Positions 38,695 through 47,333 of a stretch of DNA of 64,000 nucleotides are shown here, one piece after another. Source of the DNA: SCBR16-9 sp964537975 (GTDB lineage Bacteria; Hydrogenedentota; Hydrogenedentia; Hydrogenedentales; SCBR16-9). A program made the translations under genes and the position numbers. Below the pieces are notes generated by a model. That model worked only from the letters and a program-made list of their open reading frames with translations, did not search any database and was not told where the DNA came from. Position 1 is the stretch's first letter; every line of letters starts with the position of its first letter. The stretch is from positions 245,921 to 309,920 of the forward strand of contig CAZIDP010000001.1 of NCBI GenBank assembly GCA_964537975.1, in the 5' to 3' direction.

Positions 38695-39897
38695 TTACCT
38701 TTCCATTCCCACAGAGAAACGGCTGCGAAACAGCTCCGCACGCTCCATGTTCAATGTATATGCATCGCAAGCCCGGCCCTTGGCCATTTCCAATTGGGCA
38801 CCTTGCGATTGAAGCATCAATGTATTCAGTTCAACAGGTTGAAATGCATTATCAAGGTGCAGGTCTACACCCAACCTGATAGCAGACAACAACTGCAAAC
38901 CTTCTGCAAAACCCAATAGCCGTGCTCCGGACGCAATCCCGCGTGCGCGACCAATTTTGTCTTCCAGACTGCGTTTGCTTTCTGCCATCAATCGTTTTCG
39001 CTCGCCACGCTCTTCAGTTATTATTTTGGAAGCAGCATGACGCACATGAAACAATATTTCATCTTCTGAAAGTCCAAGAGTGCTTTCATTAACCAGCAGA
39101 TACATATCACCCAAAGAAGCCTTTAACGTTCCAGGCAAGATACCGTCCATATTACTATATAGAGATTGATCAATACGTGCCTCGAATGACTCCAGGTCTG
39201 GTATGGGTGAAGATAACAACAACTTCTCTTTTTTATCTGATTTTAATGTTTCTGACTGCGATTCACTTCCAGCCGTTATACCTTGCAAGGCAAGACGTTG
39301 GCCAGCTATTCGTTCTGCATGTTTTTGCAAGGAACCGGTCATCGCAAGCGCAGGTAAATGCAACAGGACGCATGACTTAAGTGCGGTTCCGACATTGCGT
39401 AATTGTGCTGTCAGGTAACCCAATTGCTCATCAAACGCAAATCCCAGAATTTTATTCAAATTTTCTTCGTAATAAACAGCTTGTGTCCAGCACTCTTGGA
39501 GCTGTAATCCGGCACAAAGCACACGTATCGTAACATGGTCCAAAGCATTGATCATGATGCTGACATTCTGATCTGCAGCGACATATACGCCCCGAGGCCC
39601 GGAACCACTTATCAAATCCTGAGTAATTAATTGTCGTTCCGCCAGAAAACGCACTTCAACCGGGTCTAAATCAGCGAAACTGTAATATTTTCCCTTGGAT
39701 TTCAAGTTCAGATTGTCCAGAACCTGTAAAATCCGTTCTTCGACCATCGCTTTGTCTTGATCCGCAGCATACCTGACAAAAGGTACGTCCGGGAGATTCC
39801 TGCTTAAAGTGCATTGGCAAAAAAGGGCCATGGAACCTTCCGGTGCCTCTTTGTAAAACCAAGATGGTCTATTATCAACAAGCATATCAACCAGCAT
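38695..39897 (-). CDS. mcsB: McsB-like protein, probable inactive arginine kinase
   Basis: The product (about 400 residues) has the full-length guanidino-phosphotransferase fold of McsB, with VSIMIN (111-116), GFAFDEQLGYLT (152-163), HLPALAMT and SAIRLGVDLHL still clear. The active site is gone, however. The ATP-binding S-S-R-I-R is FCQCT (26-30) and the catalytic N-E-E-D-H is NALDH (117-121). The C-P-T-N-V-G-T-G-L-R segment reads QLRNVGTALK (165-174) with no Cys. The R-G-x-x-G-E-G-S-E loop is replaced by an insert of about 50 residues (205-258). The ATG at 39897 fits the family length. A TTG at 39906 overlapping the mcsA stop is the alternative, with GGAG 4 nt upstream. It sits between mcsA and clpC as in Firmicutes. 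Confidence 0.85.
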   Translation of the reverse strand: MLVDMLVDNRPSWFYKEAPEGSMALFCQCTLSRNLPDVPFVRYAADQDKAMVEERILQVLDNLNLKSKGKYYSFADLDPVEVRFLAERQLITQDLISGSGPRGVYVAADQNVSIMINALDHVTIRVLCAGLQLQECWTQAVYYEENLNKILGFAFDEQLGYLTAQLRNVGTALKSCVLLHLPALAMTGSLQKHAERIAGQRLALQGITAGSESQSETLKSDKKEKLLLSSPIPDLESFEARIDQSLYSNMDGILPGTLKASLGDMYLLVNESTLGLSEDEILFHVRHAASKIITEERGERKRLMAESKRSLEDKIGRARGIASGARLLGFAEGLQLLSAIRLGVDLHLDNAFQPVELNTLMLQSQGAQLEMAKGRACDAYTLNMERAELFRSRFSVGMER

Positions 39898-39902
39898 ACG
39901 AA

Positions 39903-40424
39903 TCAATCTACTCCAGAATCCGAAAAGTATAGTCCAGACTCTAAATTCCGTATTTCGTCGCGTAGTGCAGCAGCTTCTTCATAGTTTTCTGCTTTCAGGA
40001 CACTACGCAACAATGCACGTTTTGTAGTCAGGTCTTCACGCAAGCGTGCTTTGTTGTCATCAATATGAGCAACCCTGCCTTTGTGCCGGGTGTCACGGTG
40101 CAAACTATGCAGTATAGGCTCCAATTCTTCCCGAAACGCAGTAAAACACATGTTACAACCAACCTCACCATCATCAAAAACGGTATTCAATTTCGTACCG
40201 CAAGTCGGGCATGTGTGCTGCGCACGTTCTAAATCAGCCAGAACACGCTTTTTTGCTGCCCGTGCTCCAAGTACACTTGGTCCGGTCAACTCAAAGCCTT
40301 TGGCCGCATTTTTTTGATGTTGCGCCATACAAGACGAGCATAAGTGCTGATCTACAACACGTCCGTCCACAACTTCGGCATAACGGACAGTCGCAACATT
40401 TTTATGACATTTTTGACACAACAT
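39903..40424 (-). CDS. mcsA: McsA-like zinc-binding adaptor
   Basis: The 173-residue product has the McsA layout. An N-terminal zinc finger (MLCQKC, then HLCSSC) is followed by a linker, a second finger (HTCPTC, then VGCNMC, near 70-95), and a C-terminal UVR domain (NYEEAAALRDEIRNLE, about 148-163). In Firmicutes McsA activates the arginine kinase McsB and regulates ClpC. All eight zinc cysteines and the UVR motif are intact, unlike the McsB active site next door. It is the first gene of the mcsA-mcsB-clpC-bamA row, after a gap of more than 1 kb. Confidence 0.9.
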   Translation of the reverse strand: MLCQKCHKNVATVRYAEVVDGRVVDQHLCSSCMAQHQKNAAKGFELTGPSVLGARAAKKRVLADLERAQHTCPTCGTKLNTVFDDGEVGCNMCFTAFREELEPILHSLHRDTRHKGRVAHIDDNKARLREDLTTKRALLRSVLKAENYEEAAALRDEIRNLESGLYFSDSGVD

Positions 40425-41531
40425 AATCAGAATTCCAATTTAACTTGCCACCAGTATACCATTCCGTGGCCCTTCAGTCCATGTTATGAGGCTGATAACC
40501 CCAACATGCTGTAAGCAGATATAGTCCATGGTGACGATAGAAACAACATTGAATCATTAAATTTATACTTCTATCATTATTGTACCGGGAATCAGGGTGG
40601 TTACAGCAAGAAAACAAATTTGTATTAAATTCAATGAGTTAGACCTGGTGTATTTGCTGAATCATGGTCGCCAAATACTTGTCCAGATATTATAAATAAA
40701 AATAAACTTAAATACTGGACACTTATACCATTATTGCAACACCAAGAATGCCCCAAGTATTCATAGCGGTACTATAAGTTACCTATTACCGAATTTTACA
40801 CTTCACACCATTGCAATAAGTACTTTTCTTTCATTGATAACGACCGTTAACAGGTACAAGCATGATGAAAATATCCTGAGAATTATTTATAGTTCTCATT
40901 TCACGATACAATTTATTCCTGTAAAGACTTTTTGCTTATTGTGTGGTTATGATGATTTGACACTTGATACTCACCATACCGTTTCAAAGTAGTAATTGAT
41001 ATGTCTCGGTGATTCAAAACCATTGTATGGATGCATTCGTCTTTTGGCACAAAACACACAATTGCAACCCGTCGCTCGGTTACGCGCCGAATTATTATTG
41101 AAAATCACTCCCCGCATGATACTTCGATTCCTACTGTTGGGCAGCTTTCCGAAAATTTGCACTGTCGAAGGCGACCTGGCGGTATTGCCAATGCGTGACA
41201 ATGCACCAGAAACCAGGATTGCGGAAATCATGCGACATGTAACGTGTCACATACGCCTCTGGCGAAGTGCTATCGGAAACTATGAAACGGGATATCTGGC
41301 CTCGGAAAATATATAATCCATGTAACGAAGAACAGTGAACGAAGCTTTTCGTGAGATGGAAAAGCTCCCGGTCTGAGAGTATAAAAGTACAGTTTGCCAG
41401 GCAAAAGATCACATGGCTTGATACTTAGCAGTCTGCTGACAGGCAACGTGAAATCTTTACCCCGTTATGCTACCATTCCATCATCGGTAATATTGAATCT
41501 ACACCAGTTATTATTGGAATGGAGAATTATT
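40425..41531. other. 1.1-kb divergent gap between mcsA and the HD-GYP-like gene
   Basis: The part from 40425 to about 40960 is AT-rich with no open frame of note and should hold the mcsA promoter. From about 40970 to 41320 the base composition rises and all frames hold short open stretches. One leftward frame (40971-41231) ends in a Lys-Arg-Arg-x-His-x-Tyr-Asn-Gly segment that faintly resembles a transposase tail, but nothing upstream supports it. I see no tRNA, no rRNA and no supportable gene. It may be a worn-out gene remnant. Confidence 0.4.
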
Positions 41532-42299
41532 GTGCTGCAACGGATAGCTGTATTTGATATGGACACTGTAGAAATATCTGCACTGGATGAGCAATTACGG
41601 GAAATGCAACCTCCTGTCACCGCGTCGTCAGCTACTTTACAAGAAGGTGATATGATATCCACAGCCATGATAGGCATACTGGCTGCTCCTGGCAGCAAAG
41701 ATACCATCATGCCGACATTGCAGCATATCGCACAAGAACGTATCAACACTTTGGTGTTGTTATCAGATGCCGTTGATTGCAGAGAAGGTATTTCAGTGGG
41801 GTCTTCAAACAGGGTACGAGAACTTGCTACCCGTTTTGCTCAGGTACTTGGCTTGAGTCGCAACGAACAAATTGTTCTTGAGCACGGCGCACTGCTTCGT
41901 GATATTGGCAAAATAACCATTCCGAACGATGTACTGTTGAAAAATTCTACACTTACCTATGATGAATGGGTATTGATTCAACATCACACCATTCGGGGAG
42001 TAGAATTGCTTAATGAACGCGGAATCTGCCAGGAGATAAGCGATATTCTGTTACGGCATCATGAGTGCTATGATGGCGATGGTTATCCAGACCATATGGA
42101 AGGTGACGCAATACCATACTTTGCGCGCATCATCAAGATTCTTGATGTATACTGCGCCATGACCGGACAACGACATTATCGCAAGACGAAATGTACCCAT
42201 GAAGAGGCATTGAAATATTTACAAAGCGAGCGCGGTAAGCATTTCGATCCGGAATTAATTGACACCTTCGTCAGGGAAGAAATTGGAGAAACCCTTTAG
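41532..42299 (+). CDS. HD-GYP-like protein with a broken HD pair
   Basis: I start at the GTG at 41532 (255 residues) because GGAG lies exactly 7 nt upstream. The frame extends further up without a ribosome site. An N-terminal region (to about 90) of unknown fold precedes an HD-GYP-type domain. HGALLRDIGKITIPND (117-132) corresponds to the H-D-I-G-K motif but has Arg-Asp in place of His-Asp (codon CGT at 41898-41900). The second half is intact: QHHTIRG, LRHHECYDGDGYPDH near 174-188, then ARIIKILDVY. HD-GYP proteins degrade cyclic di-GMP, but loss of the first metal ligand suggests weak or no activity. No receiver domain is attached. The gene stands alone. Confidence 0.8.
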   Translation: MLQRIAVFDMDTVEISALDEQLREMQPPVTASSATLQEGDMISTAMIGILAAPGSKDTIMPTLQHIAQERINTLVLLSDAVDCREGISVGSSNRVRELATRFAQVLGLSRNEQIVLEHGALLRDIGKITIPNDVLLKNSTLTYDEWVLIQHHTIRGVELLNERGICQEISDILLRHHECYDGDGYPDHMEGDAIPYFARIIKILDVYCAMTGQRHYRKTKCTHEEALKYLQSERGKHFDPELIDTFVREEIGETL

Positions 42300-42367
42300 T
42301 AGTAAGCGGATCGTAACGCAGTTCAATCTGTAAACTGGAACTATGTCAAAGATATTTCAGGGTTGTA

Positions 42368-43162
42368 TCATGGCGTTTCGCCAGCAGGTATTTCATTGCT
42401 TTCGGTTAAATCTGTCCCTGTTTCATCTTCCAGATTCTCTGAATCAATTTCAACTTCTACCGCATCTTCGCCTGTACCTTCATCTGTAATCACCAGATCC
42501 TTGTCGGTGTCATCTTCTTGGTCTGCCTGAGCAGAGGGAATCTTCATACCTCCAGACAAGTCCAACAGAAATTCCAGAATGTTTTCATCATCCCATTTTG
42601 CGCCACCTATTTGCTTGAACATAATATTGCCATCAGGATCGACGATAAAATTCGCAGGCGTATCTGGACTGGCGAAAATATCAGGTCTGTCAGACAGCAA
42701 TGTATATACAGGGAAATCAATGTTTTCTTTGGCAATAATGTCCGGCAATTCATCTTTGTTATCTGTTGCCACGATAACAAAAACCACATCACTGCCTTCC
42801 AACTTATTGTACAGACGATTGATGGAAGGTAATTGGGCCAGGCAAGGCACACAGGCGGGGTGCCAGAATGTAATGAATATAGTTTTACCCTGGACAGTTT
42901 CCAAATCCAGCACATCCCCATCTTGCGAGATAACTTGCCAGTCATAAGAAGCTTTCAAGCCCACTGTTATAGGTGGCGGTCGTAACGTTTCTTCTTTACG
43001 CTGGACCACAAAATCCTGGAACATAAATCCAAACGCCAAGACGCCGATGATCAGGCCTATCATGCCGGAAACGAATCCCACGGCACATCCAAAGGCAAAA
43101 TGTCTAGTTGCAACGGCCAAAAGAAAACCCTCCAATAACTTAATGGCCAACCAATCCCTCAC
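42368..43162 (-). CDS. membrane-anchored TlpA/ResA-like redoxin with acidic tail
   Basis: The product (264 residues from GTG at 43162) has one N-terminal membrane segment (about 25-50) and then a thioredoxin domain with FWHPACVPCLAQ near 99, the C-x-x-C redox pair. FVIVATD and DTPANFIVDPDGN (the cis-Pro loop) also belong to the fold. After about residue 210 the tail is unusually acidic, rich in Glu and Asp, and looks disordered. The domain should face the periplasm. A TTG at 43120 has GGAGGG 7 nt upstream and would also give a complete membrane anchor, so the start is unsure. It follows rarA on the same strand, 30 nt away. Confidence 0.8.
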   Translation of the reverse strand: MRDWLAIKLLEGFLLAVATRHFAFGCAVGFVSGMIGLIIGVLAFGFMFQDFVVQRKEETLRPPPITVGLKASYDWQVISQDGDVLDLETVQGKTIFITFWHPACVPCLAQLPSINRLYNKLEGSDVVFVIVATDNKDELPDIIAKENIDFPVYTLLSDRPDIFASPDTPANFIVDPDGNIMFKQIGGAKWDDENILEFLLDLSGGMKIPSAQADQEDDTDKDLVITDEGTGEDAVEVEIDSENLEDETGTDLTESNEIPAGETP

Positions 43163-43192
43163 CTACATCGCTGCATTATACAACATTTCATT

Positions 43193-44563
43193 CTATCTGG
43201 TAGAATTTTTTGGAGCAACATTGCCATCATTGGCAACTTTCTCTTTGATATCCTTATCCTCAAAACGCTGCATTCGTTCCCTGAACTCAGCTTCTTTGCC
43301 CCGATCCGTCGGTTGATAATAAACACCACGCTGTACACCATAGCTTTGCGATACATAACCCTCTTCGAAATCATGGGCGTACTTGTAATCTATACCACGG
43401 CCTAATCTGGAAGCACCTTTATAGTGTGCATCTTGCAGATGGGAAGGAATTTCCAAGGTCACACCTTCACGCACATCACGCAAAGCTTTATCAATCCCCA
43501 GACATGCTGCATTGCTTTTTGGCGCACAAGCAACATAGGCCGCAGCCTGAGCCAGGATTATACGGGCTTCTGGCATGCCAATAAATTCACAAGCTTGCCA
43601 GGCTGCCGTTGCGGTCACAAGTGCCATAGGGTCTGCATTCCCTACATCTTCAGCAGCAGCTATGCATATTCGGCGTGCGACAAACCGGGGGGTCTCTCCC
43701 GCTTCAAGCATACGTGCCAGCCAATACAAAGCGGCATCTGGATGACTGCCCCGCATGCTTTTTATGAATGCCGATGCACAATCATAATGCGCATCGCCTG
43801 TACCATCGTAATGCAGCATTTTCTGTTGAATAGATTCTTGTGCTATCTCAAGTGAAATGTATAATTGATTATCTTCCTGTTGCGTGGTGAGCAATGCGAT
43901 TTCAAGTGCATTTAAGGCACGACGCACATCCCCTTCCGCATACCGGGCAATATGTAACAAGGCATCATTATCAACATGCACTTGCAGTTCATTCATCCCT
44001 CGCTCCGGATGTTGTAGTGCGCGCTGCATTAATTGAACCACACATTCTTCAGACAAGCGCTTAAATTCAAATATTTGTGACCGAGACAATAAGGGTGCCA
44101 CCACTGAGAAGAAAGGATTTTCCGTGGTAGCTCCAATCAAGATTATGTTTCCATTTTCTACATCAGGCAACAAGGCATCTTGCTGGGCACGATTAAATCG
44201 ATGAATTTCATCAATAAATACAATCGTCTTGCGTTGTTCGTGGATACGCCGTTGTTTTGCAACCGAAATAAGTTCTCGAAGTTCTTTGACACCCGATGTA
44301 ACCGCATTCATCGGCTCAAATGCGGAACTTGTACGCATGGCAATGATTCTTGCCAAAGCAGTTTTACCGCTGCCCGGGGGGCCATACAGCATCAATGATG
44401 TAATGCGGTCTGCCTCTATGGCACGTCGGAGAATTTTACCCTTTCCGAGGATGTGCTCCTGACCAATCAATTCATCCAAAGTTCTTGGTGCGACCCGACG
44501 AGGCAACGGCGCTTCACGGTGCATTCGCTCCGCTGCTGCATTTTCAAATAAATCTTCTGTCAT
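43193..44563 (-). CDS. rarA: replication-associated AAA ATPase RarA (MgsA)
   Basis: The product, about 456 residues, is a clamp-loader-like ATPase acting at stalled replication forks. YGPPGSGKTALAR near 58 is Walker A, IVFIDEIHRFN near 112 is Walker B, and GATTENPFF near 140 is sensor 1. The C-terminal tetramerisation domain includes MRGSHPDAALYWLARML and AAEDVGNADPMAL, which are hallmarks of the RarA/WRNIP1 family. Two ATGs at 44584 and 44581 lie upstream. I use 44563 because the protein then begins like its family. Single gene followed closely by the redoxin. Confidence 0.95.
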   Translation of the reverse strand: MTEDLFENAAAERMHREAPLPRRVAPRTLDELIGQEHILGKGKILRRAIEADRITSLMLYGPPGSGKTALARIIAMRTSSAFEPMNAVTSGVKELRELISVAKQRRIHEQRKTIVFIDEIHRFNRAQQDALLPDVENGNIILIGATTENPFFSVVAPLLSRSQIFEFKRLSEECVVQLMQRALQHPERGMNELQVHVDNDALLHIARYAEGDVRRALNALEIALLTTQQEDNQLYISLEIAQESIQQKMLHYDGTGDAHYDCASAFIKSMRGSHPDAALYWLARMLEAGETPRFVARRICIAAAEDVGNADPMALVTATAAWQACEFIGMPEARIILAQAAAYVACAPKSNAACLGIDKALRDVREGVTLEIPSHLQDAHYKGASRLGRGIDYKYAHDFEEGYVSQSYGVQRGVYYQPTDRGKEAEFRERMQRFEDKDIKEKVANDGNVAPKNSTR

Positions 44564-45045
44564 GCTGACAATACTACCCATCATCTTGCCGGAATAGCAA
44601 TGCTTTCCTGCACATTACGTCATGCAGCTCCCATTCTGTCCCCCCACCTGACTCGAAACAATATTTGGATTGTGTTTCTTATTTTCTCATTACACCCCGG
44701 ATATTACCAGAGGAGGACAAGGATACGTGCTGTACACGCGCTGGTATGGATCGCGTTAAATGCGCTTCTGAATACTCACCAGTGCAGGCAGGGTAGTAAG
44801 GACGTGCGGCCTGGGTTGGCAATACGCTCCCTGTCCTGTTTCTTGATCTAGATTCTCAATCCTTTTGCGCCTATCTTTGGCGCTTACAGTGGCGAAGAAC
44901 CGTTTGTTGTTATTGCCAAACCTGCTGACGAGAAATACAAAAACGGAGAACGCCCAGCATATTCGGGTGCTCTCCGTTGTCAAATAGTTTAAGTGTAATT
45001 CATAGATACGATCAGATGTAATTCAATCGCATCACTCAACACGTC
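44564..45045. other. 482-bp gap between rarA and the DUF1080 gene
   Basis: Both neighbours are transcribed leftwards. The right part carries the terminator at 44939-44977, and a small GCGCC/GGCGC hairpin lies at 44867-44883. Short open frames exist but none has a ribosome site or recognisable product. The rarA promoter should be near 44600. Confidence 0.5.
44939..44977 (-). terminator. terminator after the DUF1080 gene
   Basis: ACGGAGA (minus strand, from 44977) pairs with TCTCCGT (ending 44943), and an inner stem GCACCCG/CGGGCGT is interrupted by one mismatch. A run of five T follows on the minus strand. It lies about 70 nt past the stop of the gene at 45046. Confidence 0.8.
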
Positions 45046-46167
45046 CTAATATTCTTGGATGTGGATATCGCGGAACGACAAATCGGTGGCAGGATCATGT
45101 CCCTGAAGATGAATAGTACCAGCTTGGGGCACATAACCATTTTTCCCGTCACCATTTTCTGATACTGGACGTGTGTCAAAGAATTCACAGACCAGATAAC
45201 CATCAAGCCAGACAGCCATATAATTTTCATGGCAAACTATCGTTTTTTCAAACCATTCATAATCCGATGTCACAACGTTACGAGAGGGGCGTACACCATA
45301 AATACCACCTGTGCCAAAATCTACTGGTTTCGTGCGATCGTCCCCCATCCACTCATTGCGAATTTGTGATTCATAGCCTAACCAGAACTGGCCAACCGGG
45401 CCACGAAAAAACACCCCACTGTTCAGGCTGTCGCCGTGAGAAATAATGTCCAACTGGGCAATGAAGTCACGAAATACGCCTTCAGTTTCAATTTGGCCAT
45501 TGCCATCCACAATACGCAGGTTCCCATCTTCAACCGAGAATTCTGATTGTCGGTCCGGTATGATATTCCAACCACTCAGGTCTTCTCCATTGAACAACGA
45601 TGTGAGATGTAAGGGGCGCAAGCGCAATTCTGCCACTTCAACTTTGGTTTCCACGCGGAAACGGTGATAACGGTGATAATGAATTCCGATATTGCCTCGG
45701 TCGCGGGTAACACCGGCGACAGGATAGTCTTCACCATCTACTTTCACAGTGATATCGTTTCCGATGGCAGTAATGTGGATGTCATGCCATTCGGTCGGAT
45801 CTTCCATCTCGCGAATGACGACTACACCTGCACCATTTTCTTCATGGTGACCTTCATTGCTACCTCTGAACACCAGATTGAGTGTACCCGGCGCACTGAC
45901 CCGTACACGTGCCTGTAACTCAAAGTCTTTGAACTGCGCGTTGGTAGCAATCCAGCCATGCCAGCCTTCTTCTGCAACCAAGTTACCGTCGTCTACTTTC
46001 CAATCTGCATCCCCAAAAGTGCTGAAGCCATACAACGTTTCATTGTCAAACAGTTTTATCCACTTTCCTTCTTCAACCGAGTCCGCTCCGGCACTCATTG
46101 CGACACCTGTCATTACGACAGTAAGCAATACCAGCAGTCTTTTTGCACATATTAATTGCCAGCCCAT
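45046..46167 (-). CDS. exported protein with two DUF1080 (3-keto-disaccharide hydrolase-like) domains
   Basis: The 373-residue product starts at an ATG with AAGGAGG 6 nt upstream. A signal peptide ends near SAGAD. Two concanavalin-like beta-sandwich domains follow. The first (about 30-185) opens with WIKLFDNETLYGF and the second (about 188-373) with LTSLFNGEDLSGWNI, the usual DUF1080 opening. The second domain keeps GVFFRGPVG and YESQIRNEW and ends in the family's FRDIHIQEY. DUF1080 proteins are common in planctomycetes and relatives and include 3-keto-glycoside hydrolases. The exact substrate is not predictable here. Single transcript with its own terminator. Confidence 0.85.
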   Translation of the reverse strand: MGWQLICAKRLLVLLTVVMTGVAMSAGADSVEEGKWIKLFDNETLYGFSTFGDADWKVDDGNLVAEEGWHGWIATNAQFKDFELQARVRVSAPGTLNLVFRGSNEGHHEENGAGVVVIREMEDPTEWHDIHITAIGNDITVKVDGEDYPVAGVTRDRGNIGIHYHRYHRFRVETKVEVAELRLRPLHLTSLFNGEDLSGWNIIPDRQSEFSVEDGNLRIVDGNGQIETEGVFRDFIAQLDIISHGDSLNSGVFFRGPVGQFWLGYESQIRNEWMGDDRTKPVDFGTGGIYGVRPSRNVVTSDYEWFEKTIVCHENYMAVWLDGYLVCEFFDTRPVSENGDGKNGYVPQAGTIHLQGHDPATDLSFRDIHIQEY

Positions 46168-46340
46168 TCAAACCTCCTTAAATTTTAAACTTTTGATTTT
46201 AACAGTAAATGCAACCACAAATTACTTCACAACACAAAACAGGTTACACCGATACAGACGCCGTTACTGTACCCAAGCAGACCTCTGATTTCAAATTGTG
46301 TATTTTACACAGAACACGTCACAGCTACCACTATAGAAGC

Positions 46341-47276
46341 TTATTCTATATCTGCATTCTGTGTTTGCAGCCATACAAGCGCATCATTCAATACTTGCAT
46401 TGTATTACCTTCTTCCATACCAACATGGTCCGAGTCATACCACAGTACTGTTTTGGGATCATTACAGGCTTCTTGTAGTGCGAATGCAGCATCATTAGAA
46501 ATCAGCTGATCAAATCGGCCATTTTGTATTAAAACAGGCCGGGGCGAAATAGCTCCTACATAGTGAACGGGGTCTGCCTTGCTCAAGAGGTACCAAGTCA
46601 ATGGCTTAACAATATAAATGAATGAACCTAATTCGGAGCGAATGGCACTGGCTTCCAACATTTTCCCGATGTTACCACCGCCATATACCAACACAACTGC
46701 CCTGAAACGGGTGTCTTTTGCTGCTGCAGTGGCGCCGGTAATAGCGCCATAACTTGCCCCAACGAGGAACACCCTGTCATTGTCAATTTCATTTCGCGTA
46801 GCCAAATAATCCAATATTCTGCGGGTATCAATAATTGTCTGAGGCGCACGCCGAAGGAAAGCTGATGCCTCATTGATCATTCCTGATTCATCTGATAATG
46901 CGCGGCCTCCACGGGTAAATTGATCGAAACTAGCCATAGCAAAACCAGCCTGATTAAAAGGAAGTGTAATTTCATCTAAAAAATCTTTCCGTTGCCCTAT
47001 ACCATGCAAGAAAACCACACATGGGAATGGGCCATCTCCTTCTAATGGAAAGGTCAATAATGCAGGTACTCTTTCACCGGGAATTGATTCAAACACAGCC
47101 TCCTGACGCCTGTAACCTTCTTCACGGATTTCAATGGGTTCTTCTGTGGCATTCAGTGGGAAAGTAGCAACGTATCCATCAAAATAATGAGCATCTGCAC
47201 GATTCTTGGCCACAGTTAACCCAATAACTAACAGAACACAGAAAGCACCAATTCCGATGGCGATTTTATACTTCAT
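46341..47276 (-). CDS. alpha/beta hydrolase (dienelactone hydrolase/acyl esterase type), membrane-anchored
   Basis: The 311-residue product has an N-terminal hydrophobic segment (about 4-22), which could be a signal or an anchor. GAG G lies about 6 nt before the ATG. The hydrolase fold shows VVFLHGIGQRKDF near 86 for the oxyanion loop and VGASYGAITG near 172 for the nucleophile elbow (Ser). NGRFDQLIS near 251 holds the Asp and DSDHVGM near 281 the His. All triad residues are therefore present. It resembles acetyl-xylan or xenobiotic esterases of the DLH group. It lies between the DUF1080 gene and the peptide-binding lipoprotein gene, all leftward. Confidence 0.85.
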   Translation of the reverse strand: MKYKIAIGIGAFCVLLVIGLTVAKNRADAHYFDGYVATFPLNATEEPIEIREEGYRRQEAVFESIPGERVPALLTFPLEGDGPFPCVVFLHGIGQRKDFLDEITLPFNQAGFAMASFDQFTRGGRALSDESGMINEASAFLRRAPQTIIDTRRILDYLATRNEIDNDRVFLVGASYGAITGATAAAKDTRFRAVVLVYGGGNIGKMLEASAIRSELGSFIYIVKPLTWYLLSKADPVHYVGAISPRPVLIQNGRFDQLISNDAAFALQEACNDPKTVLWYDSDHVGMEEGNTMQVLNDALVWLQTQNADIE

Positions 47277-47333
47277 TACGTACCTCTAAAAGATATCATC
47301 ATTAGCAAAATGGTTTATATGATTAAGAAAGCT

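Noticed and set aside
40971..41231. A leftward open frame whose end faintly resembles the tail of a transposase.
   Set aside because: No DDE residues, no inverted repeats and nothing transposase-like upstream in any frame. The similarity is a few residues only.
44756..44983. A 75-codon leftward frame between rarA and the DUF1080 gene.
   Set aside because: It runs through the terminator hairpin at 44939-44977 and has no ribosome site.
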